From Hyphomicrobiales bacterium (GTDB lineage: Bacteria; Pseudomonadota; Alphaproteobacteria; Rhizobiales; Rhizobiaceae): a stretch of DNA of 64,000 bases. Positions 54,394 through 63,335 of this stretch are shown piece by piece (position 1 is the stretch's first letter; each line of letters begins with the position of its first letter). Where the stretch lies: NCBI GenBank assembly GCA_900470965.1, contig UCCS01000002.1:39347-103346 (forward strand). The letters run 5' to 3'. Under the pieces are notes generated by a model that worked only from the letters and a program-made list of their open reading frames with translations, was not told where the DNA came from and did no database searches. Made by a program: the position numbers and the translations under genes.

Positions 54394-54790
54394 GAGCCAC
54401 CTCCGGCCCGGTTATTATGCGTAGAACCGTGGGCGCGCGACGAGCAGCTTCATCACCAGGCGACCACTCGCCCGGGTGCGAAGATCCCCCACGCATGGCT
54501 GGTAGGTGCCGACGGCAAGCGAGTATCGACTCTCGATGTCGTGGTTCACGCTCGTCACCGGGATCGCTGGGCAGGTGTGGGAGGAATCGGTTGCGGCGCT
54601 TGCCCTTCCGTACCTCCGATGCGTCCGCGTTGGAGCCGGAAAGTACTCTGACCCGTACTTCTACTGGGCCCGCATCAGGGAGATCGAGGAGGGCGGTGCC
54701 CTGCTTGTGCGGCCGGACGGTGTGATCGCATGGCGGCAGAAGCAGGCCGTCTCCGGCAAGCGGGATGTTAGCACTCTGTTGTCAAGCGTG
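54394..54790 (+). pseudogene. C-terminal remnant of FAD-dependent phenol hydroxylase (TfdB/PheA-like), frameshifted
   Basis: One frame reads EPWARDEQLHHQATTRPGAK, then IPHAWLVGADGKRVSTLDVV. The reading then has to move at about 54540 to another frame: WFTLVTGIAGQVWEE and GALLVRPDGVIAWR. Together these form the C-terminal thioredoxin-like domain of TfdB-type phenol monooxygenases (THPGARLPHAWL... GALLVRPD..iaWR). The FAD domain is absent here; a piece of it lies in the opposite orientation immediately downstream. Confidence 0.7.
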
Positions 54791-54969
54791 CTGGCCCAGT
54801 GCCCGCGCGACGATCTGTCTTCCGTCCGGAGCGCGCTCCTCGCCATAGGATGCGAGATGCTCGAGGGTTGCGTATCCTTTGATCAAGGAGGCCAGCTTCC
54901 AGGCTAGATTAAATCCGTCCTGGACGGACGTATTGAGACCGAGACCACTCGAGGACGGGATCGCCAACC
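54782..54969 (-). pseudogene. Inverted internal fragment of an FAD-dependent phenol hydroxylase
   Basis: Leftward, the frame reads SSGLGLNTSVQDGFNLAWKL, then YATLEHLASYGEERAPDGRQIVARA. This is the GD...G.NTgiqDa.NLaWKLa...YeaERaPvgrqiv segment of TfdB/PheA-type hydroxylases. About 60 codons remain. It abuts the C-terminal remnant in opposite orientation, so the original gene was broken by an inversion and deletion. It also supplies the last codons and the stop of the leftward FAD-synthetase-like gene. Confidence 0.7.
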
Positions 54970-55871
54970 ACTACCTCAGCATGCGTTCCCTTGTTAGCGA
55001 CGTCGCAATTAAGCTTTTTCCAAGCCGAAACGAGATAGGCCCCGGCCGGGATGGTAATAGGAGCTTCGATTATCGCGGTGGGTTCGAGACTGAGGTAAAT
55101 CTTCACACGAGCCAACGGATCGCCTTTCATATTCCAGATATCTGCAAAATATTGGCCTGCAGGCGGCAGGATCGTCGCCGGCTCAAATATCAGCTTAGTG
55201 CACCCATCCGAAAAAGCTTTGGTGATCCAGCCACCTTTCAGCGCGGCATTGGCCTTATCTAGGTCACCCGAACTTATCCAAGACCGTACGAGGGTTGAGG
55301 AAATTCGTTCACCCCGAACAATCAGATCAGGAACGACGATGACATCGAATTCGCATGCCAAGCCGAAAAGCCGGAGATCGTCGACCGAACCTCTGCGCCC
55401 TTTGCCGAAATGGAAGTCCTCGCCCACCACAACCGCCTTGGCGCCCAGTTGCCCTGCAAGCAATTCAGAGGCGAATCCCTCTGCAGACAGGTTGGCGAAC
55501 TCCGAATCGAAACGCGGCATGAAGAGGAGGTCGATTCCCAGCCGCGCGCAGATCAACTGCTTGGCATTGCTTCCGGAGAGCCTGAAAGGCGTCGCATCGG
55601 GATTGAAGAACTGTTTGGGATGGGGCTCGCAGCTCATGATGCCGAGAGGGGCTTTGAGAAGCGCCGCATGCCGGCGTGCGGCCGTCAGTAGTTCCATATG
55701 GCCGATGTGCAACCCGTCAAAATTACCGAGAAGCAGGACGCTTCCCCAGACATGGTCGGGAACCGGTTGTCGCGCCTCGAGCACCACCACGCGGTTCGCA
55801 CCTGCCGGTGCCAGAAGGGTGGCATCAAAATCGGGATGCCAGCTATGTTCGCCTATGTCTTTAGGTTGCAT
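54909..55871 (-). CDS. FAD synthetase-like protein with divergent C-terminal domain, probably 3'-altered
   Basis: This 320-residue protein has a RibF-type adenylyltransferase part (about 40-195): LLGNFDGLHIGH (47-58), GEDFHFGKGRRG near 150 and ERISSTLVR near 190. A C-terminal part of about 115 residues contains PPAGQYFADIW, which faintly resembles the riboflavin kinase barrel but lacks its PTAN motif. The last 20 or so codons read into the inverted phenol hydroxylase fragment, so the natural 3' end was probably lost. ATG 55871 has GGAGAAGG upstream; 55898 is also in frame. It is the second FAD-synthetase-like gene within 7 kb. Confidence 0.72.
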   Translation of the reverse strand: MQPKDIGEHSWHPDFDATLLAPAGANRVVVLEARQPVPDHVWGSVLLLGNFDGLHIGHMELLTAARRHAALLKAPLGIMSCEPHPKQFFNPDATPFRLSGSNAKQLICARLGIDLLFMPRFDSEFANLSAEGFASELLAGQLGAKAVVVGEDFHFGKGRRGSVDDLRLFGLACEFDVIVVPDLIVRGERISSTLVRSWISSGDLDKANAALKGGWITKAFSDGCTKLIFEPATILPPAGQYFADIWNMKGDPLARVKIYLSLEPTAIIEAPITIPAGAYLVSAWKKLNCDVANKGTHAEVVVGDPVLEWSRSQYVRPGRI

Positions 55872-55998
55872 CGGCCTTCTCCGCCCGACGGTCTTCATCG
55901 AAAATCATATCACGACCGCCGTGTTGAAACACGTCCGAACCGCATCTGCCGGGATTACTGGCAAAACCCTGGCAAGATTTTTCCGCGCTTTTGCGCCC

Positions 55999-56391
55999 TC
56001 ATGTCATTAGATTGCTGAAGTCCTCGAAATGCCAGGTTTCAGCAATCGCGCCGTTCTCGATACGATGCATGTCCATGCCGTGGAAAACAGCGTGTTTTCC
56101 TGATGGCGCATGCCCGTAGAAATCCTTGATGTGGTGGCCCTCCAGCCGAATGCGCACCACCACATGATCCGCCTCCGCCACCACCTGTTCGGGGGTGATG
56201 TGCAGTCCTTCGAATGCCTTGCGAAAAGTGCCGACGACGCCGATCAGGCCTTCCGGGCCGGGGATCTGGCCTGGCGCCTCCGGATGGTCCGTCCAGACCG
56301 GTGACAGGATAGTACGAAAGATATCGGCATGGTCTGTGTTGAAGGCTTCATAAAAGCGGGCGACCAGTGCCTTGTTGTCGGTTATGGACAT
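55999..56391 (-). CDS. SnoaL-like/ester cyclase-type polyketide cyclase fold protein
   Basis: This 130-residue protein fits the NTF2-like SnoaL family: ALVARFYEAFN (about 8-18), WTDHPEAPGQ, VVVRIRLEGHH and a final FHGMDMHRIENGAIAETWHF. Members bind or isomerise small hydrophobic molecules. It ends the leftward operon starting with the ABC genes at the right edge, and overlaps or abuts the NmrA-like gene. ATG 56391 is used; an upstream ATG at 56409 overlaps the previous stop. Confidence 0.82.
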   Translation of the reverse strand: MSITDNKALVARFYEAFNTDHADIFRTILSPVWTDHPEAPGQIPGPEGLIGVVGTFRKAFEGLHITPEQVVAEADHVVVRIRLEGHHIKDFYGHAPSGKHAVFHGMDMHRIENGAIAETWHFEDFSNLMT

Positions 56392-56405
56392 GATCTCTGC
56401 TCTCA

Positions 56406-57275
56406 TCACAAATGGTCGGCAACGAACGCTTTTGCAGCCGTTGCCATGGTGGTCGCCCCGCGACGCGGCTCGCCACCCTCGAAGCGGATAGTACCGTTGT
56501 TGAAACCGTCGAACATCTCGATGAAGGCCTCGACAGTGCGCGGGCTCATGCCACCGCCTGCGAAGATCCCGGCCCAGGCCTCGCGCGGCACCGCGAGCGC
56601 TTTGACGTCTGTTCCGAGCGCTGCGGCAATGACGGCGGCGGCCGTCTCCGGTGAGGTGTTGGTGGGACCAGCAAGCTCCACGATCCGACGGCCGATCCAG
56701 GTTTCCTGCATTAACCTGGCCGCGAGCGCGCCGATATCGGCAACACAGACCATTGGCACGGCTTTGGTAAGCGGCGACAGCATGCCGGGCAGAACACCAT
56801 CGGCGCGGGCAGGGGCCAGCACGTGCCCCCAGTTTTCAAAGAAATAGCCCGGGCGAAGGAACGTCACCGGCTTTGCGAGGTCGCCGAGGCGTTTCTCGAG
56901 GATGTGATTGGTACGGATGATGCCGTTACCAGCCGGCAGATGAGCCGAAATCGACGACAGCACCACGACCCTCGCGACATCAGAACCGAGAATGGCGCGC
57001 GCAAAAACATCGGCACGGCGCTCGGCCATATCAAAGGGATTTTCGGCGCCGTAGGCCGGCGGGTTGAGCAGATAGGCTGATGTTGCGCCATTCAGTGCCG
57101 CTGCCAGTGCATCAGCATTGTCGATATCTGCGACGGCGACCTCTGCCCCCTTGTCCGCCCAGACCTTGCCCTTCCCCGCATCCCTGACAATGACGCGCAA
57201 AGGAAGCTTCTGTGCAAGGAGCGCGCGTGCCGTGGCCGCCCCTGTCTGTCCGGAAACGCCCGCGACTGCATACAT
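56406..57275 (-). CDS. NmrA-like NAD(P)-binding protein (atypical SDR)
   Basis: This 289-residue protein has the Rossmann motif VAGVSGQTGAATARAL (about 4-19), a second strand LRVIVRDAGKG, VLSSISAHLPAGNG and FLRPGYFFENWG, as in NmrA/QOR2-type proteins. They act as quinone or carbonyl reductases or as redox sensors. ATG 57275 with AGGAA upstream overlaps the RraA-like stop region; the TTG at 57281 is an alternative. Confidence 0.87.
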   Translation of the reverse strand: MYAVAGVSGQTGAATARALLAQKLPLRVIVRDAGKGKVWADKGAEVAVADIDNADALAAALNGATSAYLLNPPAYGAENPFDMAERRADVFARAILGSDVARVVVLSSISAHLPAGNGIIRTNHILEKRLGDLAKPVTFLRPGYFFENWGHVLAPARADGVLPGMLSPLTKAVPMVCVADIGALAARLMQETWIGRRIVELAGPTNTSPETAAAVIAAALGTDVKALAVPREAWAGIFAGGGMSPRTVEAFIEMFDGFNNGTIRFEGGEPRRGATTMATAAKAFVADHL

Positions 57276-57277
57276 GC

Positions 57278-58012
57278 TCAATTCCTGTTCTTCTTCCAGA
57301 GTTCGTATTCGGCCCTGCTTTCGTCGGTTGCCGGAAACAGGCCGTAAATGGAGCGCCCTTCAGCAATCTTATGCTCGGCGAATTCTTCATATTCGACGGT
57401 TGATAGGGCCTCGACCGCGATCTCATCGACCAGATGTGCCGGGATCACCACCACGCCTTCTGTATCACCCACCACGATATCGCCGGGATAGACGGCAACG
57501 CCTGCGCAGCCGATCGGCAGATTGAGATCCGCAGGGTGCAGCGTAATCGGCGTGGCCGGCGATGCCGTCTGGCGCTGATAGGCGGGCAAACCCGTGCGCA
57601 TGATGCCCGGCAGGTCGCGGTACCCGCCGTCCGTCACGATGCCCGCGCAGCCCCGCGCCTTCAGGCGGCCAATCAGCAGATCGCCGGCAGAGGCGGCGCG
57701 CGTATCGCCATGGCTGTCCACCACCAGCACGAACCCCTCCGGACATTCTTCCATCGCGCGGCGCTGGACATGGGTTTCCAGCTGATAGTTCGCCATGGTG
57801 TCGAGGTCTTCGCGCGAGGGTATGAACCGTAGCGTAAACGCAGGGCCGACCATGTTCGGCAGGCCCGGTGTAACGGGCGCCACACCATGCAGAAACTGGT
57901 TTCGCAAACCGCGCCGCAGCAGGCAGTTGGTGAGCGTCGAGACATTCACCTTGCCGAGCCGCGCCCGCGTGACCGGATCCATCGCTCCCACCGGACAATC
58001 CTTTTTCAACAT
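57278..58012 (-). CDS. RraA-family aldolase-like protein
   Basis: This 244-residue protein is the second RraA/HMG-aldolase family member in the window. Family parts are VSTLTNCLLRRGLRN (about 24-38), GPAFTLRFIP, DSHGDTRAASAGDLLIGRLK (about 99-118), GIVTDGGYRD (about 124-133) and VGDTEGVVVIP (about 186-196). The Arg and Asp pair of GGYRD forms the pyruvate-enolate and metal site. In this operon with an aromatic hydroxylase it may cleave a late oxo acid to pyruvate. Confidence 0.87.
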   Translation of the reverse strand: MLKKDCPVGAMDPVTRARLGKVNVSTLTNCLLRRGLRNQFLHGVAPVTPGLPNMVGPAFTLRFIPSREDLDTMANYQLETHVQRRAMEECPEGFVLVVDSHGDTRAASAGDLLIGRLKARGCAGIVTDGGYRDLPGIMRTGLPAYQRQTASPATPITLHPADLNLPIGCAGVAVYPGDIVVGDTEGVVVIPAHLVDEIAVEALSTVEYEEFAEHKIAEGRSIYGLFPATDESRAEYELWKKNRN

Positions 58013-58063
58013 ATCACTCTTGAGAAATGGACCGGCGATGCACCATCAACCGGCCCTATGACA

Positions 58064-59605
58064 TCAGCTTTCGAGAAGTGCGCGCCACGGGGTCTCGTCA
58101 CCCCAGTTGATGGCCACGCTCTGGCGGCGCATATAGGCCTTCCAGCTTTCCGAGCCGCTGGCGCGGCCGCCTCCGGTTTCCTTTTCGCCACCGAAGGCAG
58201 CACCGATATCGGCGCCGGTGGTGCCCATGTTCACCTTGGCGATGCCGCAATCGCTGCCCTTGGCCGAGAGGAACGCCTCGATATTGCGGATATTGGTGCT
58301 CTGGATGCCGGAGGCGAGACCCTGCGGCACGCTGTTGTGCAGCTCCAGCGCTTCATCGAAGCTGTCATATTCGATGATATAGAGGATGGGCGCGAAGGTC
58401 TCGTGCTGGACACAGGGCCAGTCGTTTTTCGCCATGATGATGGTCGGCTCGACATAATAGCCGGGGCCTGGCATGACGTTGCCGCCATAGACCACCTCGC
58501 CCCCAAGCGCCCTGGCGTCGGCGATGGCTTTTTCGAATTCGGCAACGGCCGGTTTGTCGATCAGCGGGCCGATGAGGTTGCCCGGCACGAAGGGGTCGCC
58601 GAGCTTGACCTTGGCGTAGGCTTTCTTCAAGCCTTCGACGACCTCCTTGGTCCGCGATTTGTGGACGATCAGCCGGCGTGTGCTGGTGCAGCGCTGCCCG
58701 GTGGTGCCGAGCGCGCCGAAGGTGATGGCGGCGATGCAGAGATCGAGCTCCGCGCTTTCGTCGACGATGCAGCCGTTGTTGCCGGAGCATTCCATCAAGT
58801 GGCGGCGACCGAGATCCTCGGCGAGAATTTTCGAGACGTGGCGACCGATCTTGCTCGATCCCGTGAACGAGACCAGCGAGACGCGCTTGTCGCGCACCAG
58901 CTCTTCCGAGATGCTTTCATCGCCCGGAATGACCAGCGAGAAAACGCCTTCGTAGCCGAGTTCCGACATAGCCTGATTGCAAAGGTGCTGGATGGCGATG
59001 GCGGGCAAGGCGACCTTGGGGCTCGGCTTCCAGACCACGGTGTTACCGCAGACCGCGGCAACCAATGCATTCCACGACCATGGAGCGGCCGGGAAGTTAT
59101 AGGCGGTGATGATGCCGACGACGCCGAGCGGCAGCCACTGATCGTACATGCGGTGCTCGTTGCGCTGCGACTGCATGGTGAAGCCGTAGAGCATACGCGA
59201 CTGGCCGACGGCGAACTTGGCCATATCGACCATTTCGCCGATCTCGCCTTTGCCTTCGGTGATCGACTTGCCGGTTTCGAGCGCCAGCAATGCGCCCAGT
59301 GCATCCTTATGCTGTGCAAGCAGTTCGCCGATGCGGCCAATCAACTCGCCGCGCTTGGGTGCAGGCACCATGCGCCAGGTCTTGAAGGTTTCGGCCGCCG
59401 TATCGATCGCCTTTTTCATGTCGGCCGATGTGGCGGGCGAAATGCAGGCGATCGGCTGCTCGGTCGACGGATTGATGGACGCGAATGCCTTTGCTGGATC
59501 GATGGAAGACCAGCCGTTTGGGCCGCTGCAGGCGCCTGGGTTGACGTCCTTCAGCCCGAGCGAGGCGAGGATTTCGGCGGATTTCGGATGGACCTGAATA
59601 TTCAT
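58064..59605 (-). CDS. Aldehyde dehydrogenase, ALDH7-like
   Basis: This 513-residue NAD(P)-dependent enzyme has YNFPAAPWSWN (about 166-176), FTGSSKIGRHV (about 250-260), catalytic Glu in LMECSGNNG and catalytic Cys in TTGQRCTSTRR (about 303-313), ending EKETGGGRASGSESWKAYMR. The TTGQRCTSTRR and ECSGNN forms are typical of the aminoadipate-semialdehyde dehydrogenase (ALDH7/AmaB) branch. ATG 59605 is preferred to GTG 59608. The aldehyde is unknown; it should come from ring or side-chain breakdown by neighbouring enzymes. Confidence 0.9.
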   Translation of the reverse strand: MNIQVHPKSAEILASLGLKDVNPGACSGPNGWSSIDPAKAFASINPSTEQPIACISPATSADMKKAIDTAAETFKTWRMVPAPKRGELIGRIGELLAQHKDALGALLALETGKSITEGKGEIGEMVDMAKFAVGQSRMLYGFTMQSQRNEHRMYDQWLPLGVVGIITAYNFPAAPWSWNALVAAVCGNTVVWKPSPKVALPAIAIQHLCNQAMSELGYEGVFSLVIPGDESISEELVRDKRVSLVSFTGSSKIGRHVSKILAEDLGRRHLMECSGNNGCIVDESAELDLCIAAITFGALGTTGQRCTSTRRLIVHKSRTKEVVEGLKKAYAKVKLGDPFVPGNLIGPLIDKPAVAEFEKAIADARALGGEVVYGGNVMPGPGYYVEPTIIMAKNDWPCVQHETFAPILYIIEYDSFDEALELHNSVPQGLASGIQSTNIRNIEAFLSAKGSDCGIAKVNMGTTGADIGAAFGGEKETGGGRASGSESWKAYMRRQSVAINWGDETPWRALLES

Positions 59606-59662
59606 CACTAAACTCTTTCAGTTGTGTAGGGGCGCGGGCAGCTTTGCGGGATGCAGCACGCT

Positions 59663-60205
59663 TTACGCGTCGCTGCGCACCGTCGTGAAATTGCCGTTGG
59701 AATAAAGCAGCGGCTCGCCTTCGGGGCCGAAGCAGACATGCTTGATCTCCCCGATGATGACCCCATGCGACGGCGTAACGAAAATCTCGTCGACGACGCA
59801 GTCGAAAGCGACCAGCGCATCGGCGAGAACCGGAGCACCGGAGTGCGGCGAGACCCATTCGGCATCGGAGAACCGCTTTTCCGGCCCGATATCGGTCATG
59901 TTGGCAAAGCGCCGCGCCAGTTCCAAATGCCGGTAGGCCAGCACGTTGATGCCCATGCGACGGGATTGCAGGATGTACTCGAAGGTCTTGCCGACGACGT
60001 TGACGCAGGCCAGAAGTCGGGGCGGCTGTCCCGACAGCGAGCAGACCGCGGTGGCGGTCAATCCGTGCAGCCGCCCGTCATGGGCCGTCGTCACCAGGTT
60101 GACCGCCCCGGTCAACCTTCGCATTCCCTGCCGGAAATGTTCGATATCGACGGGAAAGCCGGGCGGCGAATTGTCGATCGGCAGGGAGGGCGACGGGGAG
60201 GTCAT
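59663..60205 (-). CDS. Flavin reductase, HpaC-like
   Basis: This 180-residue split-barrel reductase shows FRQGMRRLTGAVNLVTT (about 24-40), LTATAVCSLSGQPPRLLACV (about 49-68), INVLAYRHLELARRFA and HGVIIGEIKHV. Its start overlaps the stop of the HpaB-like gene by four bases, so the two are made together. It supplies reduced flavin to that oxygenase. Confidence 0.91.
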   Translation of the reverse strand: MTSPSPSLPIDNSPPGFPVDIEHFRQGMRRLTGAVNLVTTAHDGRLHGLTATAVCSLSGQPPRLLACVNVVGKTFEYILQSRRMGINVLAYRHLELARRFANMTDIGPEKRFSDAEWVSPHSGAPVLADALVAFDCVVDEIFVTPSHGVIIGEIKHVCFGPEGEPLLYSNGNFTTVRSDA

Positions 60206-61671
60206 TCCGCGGCAACTCCCTTGGTATCTGCGCGCGAATAGCTGCCCAGCAGTTCATCCACCATGCCGGTCGCCCCGCTCCAGTCGAACGCGCCGAAGAC
60301 GCGCATCAGGGCCGCGAAATGCGGGCCGTTGTAGAACATCTCATACTGCGTGTGGCGCGAGCCGAACTCGGAGCCCAGCGCATCCCAGGCAAGCTTCATC
60401 ACCTTGACGCGGTCTTCGGGGCTTGCAATCGACGAATACTGTGTCTTGCCGATCAGTTTTGCCATTTCCGGATTGTCGAAATCCTCGACGCCCGATGGCA
60501 GCATGATCACGCCGCCCCCCGCAAGTTTGCGGATGGAGTTGATGAAGGTCGGATAAAGTTCCTGGCTATAGGCCTGCGTCGTGTAGACCTGAAGCTGGCG
60601 CGGAAAGAAGAAGCCGTTGCGCTCGGCCGGATCGTGGATCAGCGAACGGAACATGCCGTCGATCACCATGGCCTGCGAGGCGAGATTGCCGAGTGATTCC
60701 TGAATGGCGGGGAAGTTGATGACGCCGGTGGTCTCCGCCATGCGGCGCGCGAGACCGGCAAGGAACTTGAGCTTGACGGTGTAGCGCGCCTGGCTTTGGG
60801 TGTTCATCAGGATTTCGGCGGCAGTGGCGTGGAACTGCGCCCGGCACATCGAGGTCTTCTTGTAGATGAAGACGCGGTCCCACGGCACTTTCACGTCGTC
60901 GAAGTAGATGACGGCGTCGTTCTCGTCGAAGCGGGCGGCCAGCGGATTGTCGAATTCCGAATGGGCCGACTGCTCATAGGATTTGCGCGACAGGATCTTG
61001 ATGCCCTTGGCGGCCAGCGGCATGGCGAAGGACAGGGCATAGATATCATCTATGCCTTCCTTCAGCGGGTTCTGCACGCCGACCAGCACTTCTTCGGCGA
61101 GCGGCGCCGATGTGCCCAGCATCTTTGCGCCGCGAACGGTGATGCCTTCGGCATCCTCGTCGACCACGCCGAGGCTATGATACTTGTCGTCATGCTCGCC
61201 AGCGAGCTTCGAGCGGTCGCCCTGCGGATTGACGATTGTGTAGGTCATCGCCAGATCGCGGTCGCGCGCATATTCGTAATAGCCGCGCAGCGCATCGGCG
61301 CGCTTCTTGTCGTAGTCCTCGAACACGTCGATATGGGTGATCATGCCGGTAATGGCGGCGGGAACATGGTCTGGCGACCGGCCGAGCCAGCCATAGCTCT
61401 GCTCTGCCCAGGCTTGCGCGGCCAGACCGCGCTTGATCAGCTTTTCGCGTGTATCGGGCAGTTCCCACGAGCGGTTGACCTGCTGGCCGGTCGGCGTGGT
61501 GAAGGTCATCTGCTCCTGGTTGGCTGCCTGATAATCGTACAGCGACGCGGCAGACCGCACCGCGTTGCGGAACGCGGGATGGTCCACATGGTCCTTGATC
61601 AGCTCGCCATTGATGAAAATCTCGCGGCCGTCCCGCAGACTCTGGATGTAGTCGGTTCCCTTGCGCGACAT
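60202..61671 (-). CDS. FADH2-dependent monooxygenase, HpaB family (second copy)
   Basis: This 489-residue oxygenase is only distantly like the one at 46992. YIQSLRDGREIFINGELI (about 8-25), GMITHIDVFEDYDKKRADAL, NPLAARFDENDAVIYFDDV (about 242-260), VPWDRVFIYK and LGSEFGSRHTQYEMFYNGPH are family parts. It hydroxylates a phenolic substrate using flavin reduced by the coupled HpaC-like protein. It belongs to a leftward operon with an aldehyde dehydrogenase, an RraA-like aldolase, NmrA-like and SnoaL-like proteins. No ring-cleavage dioxygenase gene accompanies it in the window. Confidence 0.92.
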   Translation of the reverse strand: MSRKGTDYIQSLRDGREIFINGELIKDHVDHPAFRNAVRSAASLYDYQAANQEQMTFTTPTGQQVNRSWELPDTREKLIKRGLAAQAWAEQSYGWLGRSPDHVPAAITGMITHIDVFEDYDKKRADALRGYYEYARDRDLAMTYTIVNPQGDRSKLAGEHDDKYHSLGVVDEDAEGITVRGAKMLGTSAPLAEEVLVGVQNPLKEGIDDIYALSFAMPLAAKGIKILSRKSYEQSAHSEFDNPLAARFDENDAVIYFDDVKVPWDRVFIYKKTSMCRAQFHATAAEILMNTQSQARYTVKLKFLAGLARRMAETTGVINFPAIQESLGNLASQAMVIDGMFRSLIHDPAERNGFFFPRQLQVYTTQAYSQELYPTFINSIRKLAGGGVIMLPSGVEDFDNPEMAKLIGKTQYSSIASPEDRVKVMKLAWDALGSEFGSRHTQYEMFYNGPHFAALMRVFGAFDWSGATGMVDELLGSYSRADTKGVAAE

Positions 61672-61781
61672 GGTTTATGCCTTTCCCTCTGTTTATTTTC
61701 GCGACCTGACGGCCACCTGAATTGAAATCATCTTATGATATTTCAGACGTATTTCAATACTGCGAAACTGTCTTTTTTGAG

Positions 61782-61803
61782 GCGCCGGACGATTGTCCGG
61801 CGC
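61782..61803. repeat. GC-rich hairpin between DoxX and HpaB-type genes
   Basis: GCGCCGGAC (61782-61790) and GTCCGGCGC (61795-61803) form a perfect 9-bp stem with loop GATT, 28 bases past the stop of the leftward DoxX gene. On the leftward strand it is followed by an A-run rather than a T-run, so it is not a standard terminator; it could limit 3' decay. Confidence 0.45.
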
Positions 61804-61831
61804 GAGAGCTTTCTGCTTGGGTAACATGCCG

Positions 61832-62209
61832 TCAGAGAGTGCCTGCCGCGAGGCCCAGAATACCGCCCGCAAGCGCGATATGCTCGACCAGGAAAAACTT
61901 ATGCATCACCACTTCGCCCGGATCCTCGTAGGTCCAGTAGCGATGGAACAGCGCGTCGGAGGCGAAGGTGAAGACGATCAGCAGCGCCGCTCCGATCCAG
62001 GCGGTAGGCGTGTAAAGCAGAAGCAGGCTGCCCAGAAACGAGATAGCGATGCCTGCGGCAAACAGCAGCTTGCCCGGTCCGCCGAGCCCGATGCGCTGGA
62101 ACTCGGCATAGTGATGGCCGCGCGCGGCGATATTGAACTGCACCGACCAGAGAAAATAGAATGCCACACCGATGCGGCCGACGAGATTGAGAAGTTCGGG
62201 CGTCGTCAT
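61832..62209 (-). CDS. DoxX-family small membrane protein
   Basis: This 125-residue protein has four hydrophobic segments (about 5-28, 45-65, 68-88 and 102-123). GRIGVAFYFLWSVQFNI and the end segment GILGLAAGTL fit the DoxX/YphA family. Its role is not established; related proteins occur in redox and sulfur contexts. It lies 18 bases behind the ABC permease gene in the same leftward operon and before the HpaB-type gene. Confidence 0.78.
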   Translation of the reverse strand: MTTPELLNLVGRIGVAFYFLWSVQFNIAARGHHYAEFQRIGLGGPGKLLFAAGIAISFLGSLLLLYTPTAWIGAALLIVFTFASDALFHRYWTYEDPGEVVMHKFFLVEHIALAGGILGLAAGTL

Positions 62210-62227
62210 TGGGTCCCTCTTGATGGT

Positions 62228-63241
62228 TTACCGTGCGATCATCTTGGTGCGCAGCTGGTCGGCGACCAATGCAAGGATCAGAATTGCGCCAAGGATAATC
62301 TGCTGCACGTAGGATTCGACGCGGATCAGGTTCATGCCGTTGGTGAGGATAGTGATGAAGACGGCGCCCAGAAGCACGTCGCGCACCTTTCCCGTGCCGC
62401 CGAACAGCGAGACCCCGGCGATGACGCAGGCCGCGACACTTTGCAGGCCGTAGCTCTGGCCGTTCAGCGCTTCCCCCGAGCCGGTGCGGGCAAGGAACAG
62501 TACGCCGGTGATCGCCGCCATCAGGCTGGATAGCAGATAGGCGAAGATGAGCTGGCCGCGGGTGTTGATGCCGGACAGCTGTGCTGCCCGGATGTTGGAG
62601 CCGACAGCGTAGAAATAACGGCCGATGGTGGTGCGGTTGAGCAGCAGCCACATCAGCACGAACAGCGACAGCGTCACCAGCACGGCGGGTGCCAGCCCGA
62701 GAATACGGCCATAGCCAAGCACGCGCATGAAATCATCGGGGATCTGCGTCACCGGCAGGCCGGTCGTCATGCTGAGCGCAATGCCGACGAGGCTGGTCAT
62801 GGTGCCGAGCGTCATCATAAAGGGGGGAACGTTGAGATAGGCGATGCCGATGCCGTTCACGAGGCCGACCGCCATTCCGGCCAGCAGGCCGCCCGATACG
62901 GCAAGCGTAATCGCCACGCCCATGGCATCGGGATGCGCAAGAAGCACCGCCTTCAGGATGAGACCCGTGACCACACCCGCAAAGCCGACCACGGCGCCCA
63001 CTGAAAGATCGAGACCCGCCGTCAGCAGTACCACGGCTTGTCCCATGGCGATGATGATCAGAAACGTGGACTGGCGCGCCACGTTGAACATGTTGATCGA
63101 GGAGAGGAAGCGCTCTTCGCGCAGAGCGAAGAACAGAATTGCGCCGACGAGCAGGAAGGGCAGGATGCCCAGATGCACGAAGGCTGCTTTCAGCAATCCG
63201 TTTGATGGCTTGGGAGCGCCGGTTTCGGAAACGGTGGCCAT
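62228..63241 (-). CDS. ABC transporter permease, RbsC/BPL_transp_2 family
   Basis: This 337-residue permease has eight to ten membrane segments. VVLLTAGLDLSVGAVVGFAG (about 68-87) is the signature segment of ribose-type permeases, and GRYFYAVGSNIRAAQLSGIN (about 213-232) is the ATPase-contact loop. ATG 63241 is chosen, being preceded by AAAGGG; the frame is open to 63424 but would overlap the ATPase gene. With the ATPase upstream it forms an importer; the binding protein is not in the window. Such importers also carry aromatic acids and aldehydes' precursors, so the substrate of the adjacent HpaB pathway is a candidate. Confidence 0.91.
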   Translation of the reverse strand: MATVSETGAPKPSNGLLKAAFVHLGILPFLLVGAILFFALREERFLSSINMFNVARQSTFLIIIAMGQAVVLLTAGLDLSVGAVVGFAGVVTGLILKAVLLAHPDAMGVAITLAVSGGLLAGMAVGLVNGIGIAYLNVPPFMMTLGTMTSLVGIALSMTTGLPVTQIPDDFMRVLGYGRILGLAPAVLVTLSLFVLMWLLLNRTTIGRYFYAVGSNIRAAQLSGINTRGQLIFAYLLSSLMAAITGVLFLARTGSGEALNGQSYGLQSVAACVIAGVSLFGGTGKVRDVLLGAVFITILTNGMNLIRVESYVQQIILGAILILALVADQLRTKMIAR

Positions 63242-63335
63242 GGTAAACCCTTTCTGGTCTGCCGCACGTCTCGCCGCGATAAGTCGATGGGCAAGCTCAT
63301 GCGAAAGTCTTGGATGGGCGGACGCCCGATGAATT

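Noticed and set aside
57887..59611. 574-codon open frame on the plus strand
   Set aside because: It mirrors the aldehyde dehydrogenase on the minus strand, which has all ALDH motifs. The plus reading has no family resemblance and is an artefact of high GC.
61782..61803. Intrinsic terminator at the DoxX end
   Set aside because: The stem is good, but the leftward strand has an A-run, not a T-run, after it; kept only as a hairpin repeat.
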